From NCBI RefSeq assembly GCF_900182555.1, contig NZ_FXTH01000016.1, forward strand, positions 1-64,000: a stretch of 64,000 bases of DNA, given 5' to 3'. Below the pieces are notes generated by a model that searched no databases, was not told where the DNA came from, and saw only the letters and a list, made by a program, of their open reading frames with translations. The stretch's first letter is position 1. Each line of letters opens with the position of its first letter. The DNA is from Fodinibius sediminis. Its GTDB lineage: Bacteria > Bacteroidota > Rhodothermia > Balneolales > Balneolaceae. Below are positions 44,265-51,963 of this stretch, piece after piece. The position numbers and the translations under genes are program-made.

Positions 44265-45722
44265 CTAAAACCCTAAAAGGTCAGTCGTTGCGTTAATCAT
44301 AGATAACAGCGAATCCGGATATACCCCGATCAAAACGATAGCCGCAAGCAGCGGGATGAACGCCCATAGCTCACGCGGGCCCAAATCGGCTACCTTCTCC
44401 AGTCCACCCGAGGCTTCGCCCATAAACACGCGCTGGATGGCCCGTAAGTAAAAAGCGGTGGTAATCAATAATCCCAGGATGATGAAGCCGGTAGCGACGG
44501 GAGATACCTCGAAGCCGCCCAGAAAGATCTGAAACTCGGCGGGAAAGTGGGCCAGTCCCGGCAGGCCCAGCGAAGCAAAAGCGGCCACGATAAACAGTCC
44601 GCTCAATACCGGGTGCGTTTTCAGCAGCCCGCTCATCTGGTCCATATCGCGGGTGCCAGTGCGATCCTGCAGGGCGCCCACCAGCAAAAAGAGCAGTCCG
44701 GTTACCACGCCGTGACTGATGATCTGCAGCGTGGCGCCGTCCAGCGCCGGGGTTTCGGTGCCCGCCCCCAGGGCCGCCGCGGCCGCCACGCCAAACATCA
44801 TGTAGCCCATATGATTCACGCTGGTGTAAGCCACCAGGCGTTTGATGTCGGTTTGCGCCAGCGCCACCAGTGCACCGTACAGGGCCGTAACTACCGCAAT
44901 GACGATCACATAGGGCGCAAACTGCTGGAAGGCCCCGGGTGTCATCTGAAGCGAAAAACGGATAAAGCCGTAGGCGCCCAGCTTCAGCAATATGCCGGCC
45001 AGGATAGCGCTGCCGGCGGCCGGTGCTTCGGTATGGGCGGCCGGAAGCCAGGTATGCACCGGCACCAACGGTGTCTTGATGGCAAAGGCGATAAACAGTC
45101 CCCAGAACGTGAGCGCGGCCGCCAGTCCGGTCAGCGGCGGGTTGGCGATGAGCGCGCGCATATCGAAGGTGCCGGAAAAGATATAGAGCGACAAAAAGGC
45201 CAGCAGCAGAAACAGGCTGCCGAGCAGCGTATACAAAAAGAACGTCAGTGCGGCCTGCTTGCTGTTTTCATGCCCCCATTCGGCAATAATAAAGTACATG
45301 CCCACCAGCGTGATTTCGAAAAAGACGTAGAACAGGAACAGATCGAGCGACATAAACACGCCCAGGCAAGCCATCTCCAGCATCAGGAATAACATCACGT
45401 AGGTATTGGCTCGTTTTTCGATTTTGGCCGAATAGATGAGCGCCGTCAAAAACAGGAAGGTGGTAAGTATCACAATCGGAAAGCTGATTCCGTCCACCCC
45501 CAGCCGGTAGGCAATGCCGAGCGATGGAATCCAGCTCAGCTGCTCTACCTGGCTGAACCCCGCATCGATACCGCGCAGCCAAATTAAAACAGAGCTAATA
45601 AAGGCGAGTGCTGAGGTGCCAATACCGATGCCGTAGGTAGTTTTCAGGTTTTTCGGCTTCAGCACCAGTATCACCAGTGCTCCCAACAGCGGTAAAAATG
45701 TCGTAATTGATAATAGTGGCAT
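44265..45722 (-). CDS. nuoM: complex-I-like subunit M (NuoM-like)
   Basis: 485 residues, about fourteen helices. Signature antiporter-like parts: FFEITLVGMYFIIAEWG with the key Glu, FAIKTPLVPVHTWLPAAHTE, AGILLKLGAYGFIRF with the central Lys, TDIKRLVAYTSVNHMGYMM and HGVVTGLLFLLVGAL. The charged residues needed for proton transfer are therefore present. It is 3 bp from nuoN and 36 bp from nuoL, in a single operon. Confidence 0.93.
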   Translation of the reverse strand: MPLLSITTFLPLLGALVILVLKPKNLKTTYGIGIGTSALAFISSVLIWLRGIDAGFSQVEQLSWIPSLGIAYRLGVDGISFPIVILTTFLFLTALIYSAKIEKRANTYVMLFLMLEMACLGVFMSLDLFLFYVFFEITLVGMYFIIAEWGHENSKQAALTFFLYTLLGSLFLLLAFLSLYIFSGTFDMRALIANPPLTGLAAALTFWGLFIAFAIKTPLVPVHTWLPAAHTEAPAAGSAILAGILLKLGAYGFIRFSLQMTPGAFQQFAPYVIVIAVVTALYGALVALAQTDIKRLVAYTSVNHMGYMMFGVAAAAALGAGTETPALDGATLQIISHGVVTGLLFLLVGALQDRTGTRDMDQMSGLLKTHPVLSGLFIVAAFASLGLPGLAHFPAEFQIFLGGFEVSPVATGFIILGLLITTAFYLRAIQRVFMGEASGGLEKVADLGPRELWAFIPLLAAIVLIGVYPDSLLSMINATTDLLGF

Positions 45723-45758
45723 TGTTAAATAATTCTTTCTTTAATAGTTGTAACAGAT

Positions 45759-47642
45759 TTACATTAGGATTAAAAACATCAACGCGACAAAGACCACCAG
45801 TCCCCAGACCGACCACAGCAGCTCGCGGTGCACCAGTCCTGATTGGATCCGACGCCCGTAGCGGCCCAGCGCCTGCACCTTTGCGACCAAAAAGGCAATC
45901 AGTCTGTCAATACCGCGCTCGTCGGAGCGCCGGGACCAGTTGCCCAGCCGTAGCCCAAACTTTCCGAATCCAAACACGCCCCGGTGAAGCAGCCCATCGG
46001 AGACTCCCGCCGCTTCTGACAGCTTCAGGGCCGAGCGTCCGGCCTGCAAAACAACCCGGTGAATGCTCTCATCAATCCGCCTGCAACGCCGGGCCAGTTG
46101 CATCACGGGACGGTTCACCAAGACGTGGTATCCTCCGGCCAACGGATAGTTGTTTCGGATAAACTTCACAGCGGAGTGGTGGTACGTTTTTCCCGCCATC
46201 AGCCAGCCGGCGACAAGGCCGGCCAGCGCCGCCAGCAATCCGCCGATTTGGGCTGCTTGGGCTTTGGGAAGGGTAAAACCTGCCATCTCCATCATATTGT
46301 GCAGCAAAAAGCCGCCGCCTATGACAAAAACCAGCATGGCAAGTAAGCCGCCTTGCATCCATCGAAGGCCCCGGGAATTTTGAATTTCTCCGGCTTCGCC
46401 CTTCCATAAAATGCCCAGCGCGCGGCTCATATACATGGCCGTCAACAGCGCGCCTCCCAAGGCCGCGAGGAAATACCACTCCGGCAGCGATGATTGCAGC
46501 CCCGCCGCAAGCACGCCGTCTTTGGAAAAATAGCCGACAAAGGGGGGAATACCGGCCAGCGCCACGGCAGCCACCCCGAAGCCGGTAAAGGTGACTTTTA
46601 ACTTTTTGCCCGCGCCAGTTAATTGTTCAAACTGGGTGGAGCCCGCCCCGTGCTGCCAGATGCCCGCTCCCAAAAAGAGACTGCTTTTCATGAACGCGTG
46701 CGCCACCAGGTGGGCCAGCGCTGCGCCCGGCGACCCGGCCCCGATAGCCAGCACCATAAAGCCCAGCTGACTGGAGGAGGAGGCGGCGAGCATTTCTTTG
46801 ATATCATCGGAAAAAATAGCGGTCAATCCGGTCATTAATATTGTGATCCCGCCCACCGCACCGATCCAGACCAGCATCCCGGGCGAAAACAGGGGAAAAG
46901 CCTTGATCAGCAGCACGATCCCGGCCGCCACCATGGTAGCGGAGTGCAGCAGCGCCGAGACGGGCGTAGGGCCTTTCATCGCGGCCGCCAGCCAGCTTTG
47001 GAAGGGCACCTGGGCCGACTTGCCCGCCGCGGCCAACAGCAGCGCGAGCGCGCCCACTTGCGAGAGGCTTGCCTGCGGGACTTCGGCAATTTTGCTGGAG
47101 CCGCTGCCGAGGATAATCACAAAGACCCCGATATATAATCCTAAATCCGCAAAACGGTTGATCAAAAAAACCTTGTTGGCGGCCCGGCCAGTTTCGGCAT
47201 TCCAGTGCTTGGTGCTGATAAGCAGGTACGAACAAAAACCCAGCACCTCCCAGGCAATGACAAAAAGAATCCAGTCGCCTGCAAACAGCAGCAGTTGCAT
47301 AGCCCCTAAAAAGAGCGAGATGCTACTCCAGAAGCGCCATTTCCCTTTCTGCTCCCCCATATAACCGATGGCGTAAAGAAAAATGAGCGTCGCTACGAGC
47401 CCCACCACCAGCGAGAGGAGCCCGTTCAGGTAGCTTACTTCCAGCCGGAAGGGCAGCCCGGGGAATCCGGCAAAGCTCCAGGAAGCGGCAAAGCCGCCGG
47501 CGACGCTCCAAAAGAGGGCGGCAGATGCACCCGTGGAAATCGCTGCCCCGGCCAGTGATACGTAGCCCTCTTTTTTGCCACCAAACAGCGTCCACAGACT
47601 TGCTGCGGCGGGGGCGAGGAATATGAGTAATAAATAAATCAT
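45759..47642 (-). CDS. nuoL: complex-I-like subunit L (NuoL-like)
   Basis: 627 residues, in the usual range (about 610). Membrane helices carry YLLISTKHWNAETGRAANKV, VPFQSWLAAAMKGPTPVSAL, LHSATMVAAGIVLLIKAFPL with the proton-path Lys, DDIKEMLAASSSSQLGFMVL and HAFMKSSLFLGAGIW. The C-terminal part carries the long lateral-helix region and a final helix (LLWSVWGLVVFVALMFLILM). This is the distal proton pump of the membrane arm. The gap to nuoK holds a repeat element. Confidence 0.93.
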   Translation of the reverse strand: MIYLLLIFLAPAAASLWTLFGGKKEGYVSLAGAAISTGASAALFWSVAGGFAASWSFAGFPGLPFRLEVSYLNGLLSLVVGLVATLIFLYAIGYMGEQKGKWRFWSSISLFLGAMQLLLFAGDWILFVIAWEVLGFCSYLLISTKHWNAETGRAANKVFLINRFADLGLYIGVFVIILGSGSSKIAEVPQASLSQVGALALLLAAAGKSAQVPFQSWLAAAMKGPTPVSALLHSATMVAAGIVLLIKAFPLFSPGMLVWIGAVGGITILMTGLTAIFSDDIKEMLAASSSSQLGFMVLAIGAGSPGAALAHLVAHAFMKSSLFLGAGIWQHGAGSTQFEQLTGAGKKLKVTFTGFGVAAVALAGIPPFVGYFSKDGVLAAGLQSSLPEWYFLAALGGALLTAMYMSRALGILWKGEAGEIQNSRGLRWMQGGLLAMLVFVIGGGFLLHNMMEMAGFTLPKAQAAQIGGLLAALAGLVAGWLMAGKTYHHSAVKFIRNNYPLAGGYHVLVNRPVMQLARRCRRIDESIHRVVLQAGRSALKLSEAAGVSDGLLHRGVFGFGKFGLRLGNWSRRSDERGIDRLIAFLVAKVQALGRYGRRIQSGLVHRELLWSVWGLVVFVALMFLILM

Positions 47643-47688
47643 GTTTTTACAATAAGCTTATGTCAAAGTCTTAAACCGCCGAATAATG

Positions 47689-47748
47689 AACAAGGAATGT
47701 CCAATTTTGAAGTCTCTTTCTTCATTCGTTATTCCTTGTTGGACATTC
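47689..47748. repeat. intercistronic inverted-repeat element between nuoK and nuoL
   Basis: AACAAGGAAT (47689-47698) pairs with ATTCCTTGTT (47731-47740), and the overlapping GAATGTCCAA (47695-47704) pairs with TTGGACATTC (47739-47748). The same words recur in swapped order, the style of interspersed palindromic repeats seen in Bacteroidota genomes. It fills the only long gap inside the nuo-like operon. Confidence 0.65.
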
Positions 47749-47756
47749 GATATTTT

Positions 47757-48062
47757 TCATCCTTTCATATCAGCCGATTCTTCGGATTCGATGGAGCCTT
47801 TGGTCCGAAAGCGCTGCGTGCCGATAGCAAAGCCGACAGCCGCCTCCAGGGCCATCACCGTCATTACCACCAGCACAAACATCTGGATGGAATAGGACTC
47901 CGGGTGCAAGTAGCGCCAGAAAGCGACCAAGTTCACCATGACGGCGCCCAGCATCAGCTCTACGCCCATCATGATCATCACCAGGTTGGTCTGGCTCAGC
48001 GCCCCGTACAGGCCAATGCCGAAGAGGATGGTTCCGATAATAAGGGCGACCGTTAAAACCAT
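47757..48062 (-). CDS. nuoK: complex-I-like subunit K (NuoK-like)
   Basis: 101 residues, three helices, the typical NuoK size. The two membrane glutamates of the proton path are present in NLVMIMMGVELMLGAVMVN and TVMALEAAVGFAIG. The C-terminus has an acidic tail. It lies 1 bp after nuoJ. Keeping both glutamates argues that the membrane arm still moves protons. Confidence 0.92.
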   Translation of the reverse strand: MVLTVALIIGTILFGIGLYGALSQTNLVMIMMGVELMLGAVMVNLVAFWRYLHPESYSIQMFVLVVMTVMALEAAVGFAIGTQRFRTKGSIESEESADMKG

Positions 48063-48063
48063 A

Positions 48064-48588
48064 TCAGTGCTCCTTTTGATTGTTGTTGTGAATAATCAAC
48101 GCCGTGGCCAGGGCGGCGACCATGGCGGTCAGGATTGACGTGCCGGCCGATTCAAAGATCATCATCGAGCGTTGCATCACTTCCATGCCCAAATCGTGGT
48201 TTTGCTGCGCCGGAGCGGGTGCCGCCGGAACGATATCGCCCCAATTTGTGAGCAGAATCACCCCCAGCGCCAGTCCGCCCGTCACGACCGCTGCCACGAT
48301 GGACGGTTTTTCCTGGTGGGTCATGTCCATCTGGCCCAGCCCGCCGGGATCCATCATATACATCATCATAAATATGGCCATGATGCTCATCTCTGTACCC
48401 ATCATCATAATCTGCAGCACGCCCAGGAATTCCGCCTCCATCACCAGAAACATCCCGCCGATCGCCACCATCGAGGCCAGCAGGGAAAAGGCCGAGCGCA
48501 CCATCGAGTTGGTGCGGAACACCCGCCAACCGAACCAGATGGCGATCAGGCCAATGACCATTAATAATGTGATTTGCAGTTCCATCAT
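48064..48588 (-). CDS. nuoJ: complex-I-like subunit J (NuoJ-like), methionine-rich
   Basis: 174 residues, five helices. The general NuoJ plan is kept (LASMVAIGGMFLVMEAEFLG then GVLQIMMMGTEMSIMAIFMM). In ordinary NuoJ the third helix reads like VYAGAIMVLFLFVIML; here the conserved Tyr is missing and the helix and following loop are very rich in methionine (MMMGTEMSIMAIFMMMYMMD, 20 letters, with nine Met). A methionine-lined helix would suit Cu(I) or simply be a hydrophobic replacement. It overlaps nuoH by 4 bp. Confidence 0.85.
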   Translation of the reverse strand: MMELQITLLMVIGLIAIWFGWRVFRTNSMVRSAFSLLASMVAIGGMFLVMEAEFLGVLQIMMMGTEMSIMAIFMMMYMMDPGGLGQMDMTHQEKPSIVAAVVTGGLALGVILLTNWGDIVPAAPAPAQQNHDLGMEVMQRSMMIFESAGTSILTAMVAALATALIIHNNNQKEH

Positions 48589-49487
48589 AGCAGCAATTGA
48601 ATTCCCACTTGCACAATATTAAACAGGGCGGCCGGCACGGCGTACTTCCAACCCCACTCCAGCAGGTGATCGTGGCGGATACGCGGCAACCAGCGGCCCA
48701 CCCAGAAGAAGGAGGCCGCTACCAGCGCTGTTTTAATGAACGTCCACACAAAATCGGGCAGCCAGGGGCCGAGCCATCCGCCCAAAAAGAAGACGGTTAC
48801 GGCCAGCGCGAGCGTCAGAACCAGCAGCAAGCGGCCCAGGCGGAACAAAATTTTACGCGCCCCGGTGAACTCCGCCCAGGCTCCGCCCGCCAGCTCGCCT
48901 TCGGCCACCGGCAGATCAAAGGGCGGCAGAAAGGCCATGGCCATCACCGCGAAGTAGAACAGCAGAAAACCCACCGGCTGGTAGATAATGTTCCAGAGCG
49001 GCGCTTGCGAGCGTACTACTTCCAGCATCCCCATCGACTCGGCCCGCATGACGGCCGCGGTAATGGCCATCACTACCGCCATGGAATAGGCGATGAGCTG
49101 TGCCATGGCGCGCCAGCCGCCAATCATGCCGTAGGCGCCGTTGGCTGACCAGCCCGCCATGATAAGTGAAACCATGATATAGACCAGCGCGGCGTTGATA
49201 AAGAGCGCAGCGGTACCCAGATCAAGCAAAATAGTTCCTTGGGCAAAGGGCAGGATGGCGACCGCCAGCAGCACTACGGCGATGAAAATAATCGGCGTGG
49301 CTTCATAAAAAACGGTGTCGTAGCGGCGGGTACGGATTTCTTCCTGTCCGAAAGCCCGCAAGAATGCATGAAGCGGCCCGGCCCAGTCGAGGCGCCCGCT
49401 AAACGACCAGCGCTCCATCAGGGCCACAAAATAGACTCCTGCTGCAAACAGAATGATAATCGCCGTCCACGTTAATGCTGTACTCAT
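48585..49487 (-). CDS. nuoH: complex-I-like subunit H (NuoH-like)
   Basis: 300 residues, eight helices. Conserved blocks are AGWSANGAYGMIGGWRAMAQ, PPFDLPVAEGELAGGAWAEF and LPRIRHDHLLEWGWK, all NuoH marks. Deviations: the first loop has ERW where NuoH has ERR and GPN, and the helix that normally has SYE has AYS, so the buried Glu there is lost. These residues line the quinone chamber in complex I. Loss suggests that quinone chemistry is changed or absent. It begins directly after the fused subunit's stop. Confidence 0.9.
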   Translation of the reverse strand: MSTALTWTAIIILFAAGVYFVALMERWSFSGRLDWAGPLHAFLRAFGQEEIRTRRYDTVFYEATPIIFIAVVLLAVAILPFAQGTILLDLGTAALFINAALVYIMVSLIMAGWSANGAYGMIGGWRAMAQLIAYSMAVVMAITAAVMRAESMGMLEVVRSQAPLWNIIYQPVGFLLFYFAVMAMAFLPPFDLPVAEGELAGGAWAEFTGARKILFRLGRLLLVLTLALAVTVFFLGGWLGPWLPDFVWTFIKTALVAASFFWVGRWLPRIRHDHLLEWGWKYAVPAALFNIVQVGIQLLL

Positions 49488-51476
49488 CTATTTCACCTCC
49501 GGACTTTTGAGTCCGACTTCCCACGGGGAAATATCCAGCGAGACAATCTGCACCAGCGCGTCCGACAGCTCCGCTTCTTCGCTGAGCGTCGGCACCAGGG
49601 CGGCCAGCGCTTGGGCGGGCGTTTCCAATTGCAGCTGCTTTACCACTCCTTTTTTTACTGAGATCGCAAGGGACAGGGTACCCCGCGGACTTTCAAGCTG
49701 CGCCGAGCCTGAACCGGAGCCGGACAAATCAACCGTATTCCTTTCTTGTTGTTGGTCGGCCTTGTTAATCAACGCAAAGCTTTGCTCAATCTCATCCAGG
49801 CGCACCAGCAGCCGTCCCCAGCCGTTGTTCTCCTCTTTGATGACCGGCTCCCAGCCCAAATCCCGGTACTGCTTTTGCTGCGAGCGCAGATCCTGTTTGA
49901 TTCCCGCGGCTTTGGCCACCGGTCCCGACAGGTGATGCAGCAGGGGGTCGGGAATGATTCCTCCGACGCTTAATTTCGTTTGCAAATATAGCATGGACCG
50001 GATCTGATTTAGAAAAGCGATCAGTTTTTTAGATGATATATCTTTGGTGCGGTGAAGCACATGCCCCCGCGCGGCCTGTCGGTGCATCCATTCGTTGCCT
50101 ACTGTTTTGGCAAAGGTGGCCAGCCAGTTCAGATGGCTGGCAATGCGTTCGTTTTCCAGAGCACAAAGTTCATTAGATAAAATCGAATCATCATTGCCAA
50201 AAGCGTTTGTCAGGGCTTTTTTTGCCAGCAGCCGGTACGTTTGGGGCGTCAACGGGTTGAGCCCCGCCAGCAGATCGGGCAGTTCGGTTGCCTCAAGCGG
50301 CAAGAGCTCTTCAAAAGAACGGGCGGTGAGATCATCTTCCACCCGGGCTTCGATGACGGTATCACCGTCCAGTTCCATGAATACTGACAACCCGCCGGGC
50401 AGGCCGGGGTGAAAGGGCCCGAAGTAGACCTCACTACGGTTCATCGGCAGCCCGTCCCTCGGTCGCGGAAGGTCTTTGGTCATCGCCACCATCGACATAA
50501 AGTCCATATCACCGTGGTCGTGTCCGCCGTGGCCGTGGCCTGCGTGGTTATGTTCATGCTCATCCTGCCCATGTGCGTGTTCTCCATGATCGTGATGTTG
50601 ATGGCCCTTATGTGCACTATGGGAACCGTGCTGATGGCTTTCGTGGCTGTGCTTGTCCGGTGTTCCATGGCAGTCTTTACTGTCCCCGGCTTCGGTATCA
50701 TCAGAATGGTTATGATCGTGATTTTTATGGCTTCCGTGGCTATGGTTGTGTCCTCCATCGGCTTTACCCTGCTGATGGGTGGAATGGTCGTGGCCTTCAT
50801 GATCGCCGTGGCCGTGATGATGGTCGTGTCCGCCGTGATTGTGATTATGACCCTTTTCGTTCTCATGATCACCGTGATCGTGATTATTATGACCGCCATG
50901 TCCGTCATGTGATTCGTGCGATCCATGATCTTCTTCGTGTCCATGCTCATGCTCTTTATGATCGTGCTCACCTTCATCCCCGTTTCCGTGATTATGGTGA
51001 TGATGTGCATGTCCGCCGTTTTCCGAATCTTCAGCCATATTCACCAGAAACTCCGGCGTCCAGGGCTCGGCGTCTTCACTCCAGGCGTGATGTTGAAACA
51101 GTTCCTGAATTTCGGGGAGTGCATCCTCAAGGAAATTATTAGCTAATGCAACATGAAGATCGGGCTTGGGAAGATAAGGGAGCGACTCCGGGCCGGCCAC
51201 CACCAGTACGCGGGGACGCGGAATCTGCTGGTAGGCCACGGCTGCTTTTTGCGCCAGCGGGTCGGGCAGGTTCCCCATTACCAGCAGCACGTTAGCTTCG
51301 CGCGGGTTGGGAGCGATGATGAAGTCTGAGTCCAATTCATTTTGATACATCCTTAAAATATCCGCACCCGGCACCGGAAAAATACAGATATCCTTGGCTG
51401 AGGCCTTGGCCATCCAGCGCCTCAGCCCGCTCATCTTGCCCTTGCGGGCCCCGTATGTCATTACCGGTTTGCTCAT
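49488..51476 (-). CDS. NuoB-like/NuoD-like fusion with long histidine-rich insert
   Basis: 662 residues. Residues 25-130 resemble NuoB (PNPREANVLLVMGNLPDPLA, YQQIPRPRVLVVAG) but lack the four cysteines that hold cluster N2. Residues about 156-322 are a His/Gly/Asp/Glu-rich run with nearly 60 histidines, of the kind found in zinc, nickel and copper carriers. Residues 343-662 resemble NuoD (SEVYFGPFHP, ELDGDTVIEARVEDDL, SGPVAKAAGIKQDLR, GRLLVRLDEIEQS) but the second quinone-site His of HPSxHG is missing (HPGLPGG). NuoC is absent. It would cap the membrane arm in place of the iron-sulfur arm; a metal-responsive or metal-loading role is inferred. Confidence 0.85.
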   Translation of the reverse strand: MSKPVMTYGARKGKMSGLRRWMAKASAKDICIFPVPGADILRMYQNELDSDFIIAPNPREANVLLVMGNLPDPLAQKAAVAYQQIPRPRVLVVAGPESLPYLPKPDLHVALANNFLEDALPEIQELFQHHAWSEDAEPWTPEFLVNMAEDSENGGHAHHHHNHGNGDEGEHDHKEHEHGHEEDHGSHESHDGHGGHNNHDHGDHENEKGHNHNHGGHDHHHGHGDHEGHDHSTHQQGKADGGHNHSHGSHKNHDHNHSDDTEAGDSKDCHGTPDKHSHESHQHGSHSAHKGHQHHDHGEHAHGQDEHEHNHAGHGHGGHDHGDMDFMSMVAMTKDLPRPRDGLPMNRSEVYFGPFHPGLPGGLSVFMELDGDTVIEARVEDDLTARSFEELLPLEATELPDLLAGLNPLTPQTYRLLAKKALTNAFGNDDSILSNELCALENERIASHLNWLATFAKTVGNEWMHRQAARGHVLHRTKDISSKKLIAFLNQIRSMLYLQTKLSVGGIIPDPLLHHLSGPVAKAAGIKQDLRSQQKQYRDLGWEPVIKEENNGWGRLLVRLDEIEQSFALINKADQQQERNTVDLSGSGSGSAQLESPRGTLSLAISVKKGVVKQLQLETPAQALAALVPTLSEEAELSDALVQIVSLDISPWEVGLKSPEVK

Positions 51477-51479
51477 AAA

Positions 51480-51842
51480 CTATTGTCGTTTAAGTCCGCT
51501 TTGCGTCCAGGTGTAAATGAGTCCCAAAAACAGGATGCCCAGGAAAAAACCCATATCCAGTAGGGCGACAAGTCCCAGTTCCTTGTACACTACCGCCCAG
51601 GGATACATATAGGCCATCTCCATATCAAAGGCCAGAAAGAGCAGTGCAAAACCGTAGTAGTGTACGTGGTAGCGATTCCAGGCCGGCTCGGGCGACGGAT
51701 GGCCGCTCTGGGCCGGCATATCCTTGCCGGGCTCATCCACCGTCTCACCCAGCGAACGCTTGATGAGATAAATCATCCACGCCAGCCCCGCCGTGGCCAC
51801 CAGCATGCCGAACAGGATGATGTATTGCTGCAGTGGTTGCAT
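51480..51842 (-). CDS. nuoA: complex-I-like subunit A (NuoA-like)
   Basis: 120 residues, three helices, the normal NuoA length. The conserved acidic helix is present in HYYGFALLFLAFDMEMAYMY with FDMEMAYMYPWAVVYK, as in NuoA's FDIEVVFLYPWA. The loop has an inserted polar stretch (VDEPGKDMPAQSGHPSPEP). It is the first nuo-like gene, 121 bp after the multicopper oxidase stop, so both may share a transcript. Confidence 0.9.
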   Translation of the reverse strand: MQPLQQYIILFGMLVATAGLAWMIYLIKRSLGETVDEPGKDMPAQSGHPSPEPAWNRYHVHYYGFALLFLAFDMEMAYMYPWAVVYKELGLVALLDMGFFLGILFLGLIYTWTQSGLKRQ

Positions 51843-51963
51843 TATTTCATTCTTTAATTGTTATGGAACATATTATGATCCGAATTTTTGATTAAAGCAA
51901 CCCATAAACTTGGTATCAACCTGTCTCAAACATCCTCCGCGACTAAAGGCGCGTCCTTTATTT

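Noticed and set aside
50409-50912. Long plus-strand frame rich in Met and Val opposite the His-rich insert
   Set aside because: It is the antisense reading of His codons (CAT/CAC read as ATG/GTG), so it has no independent protein character.
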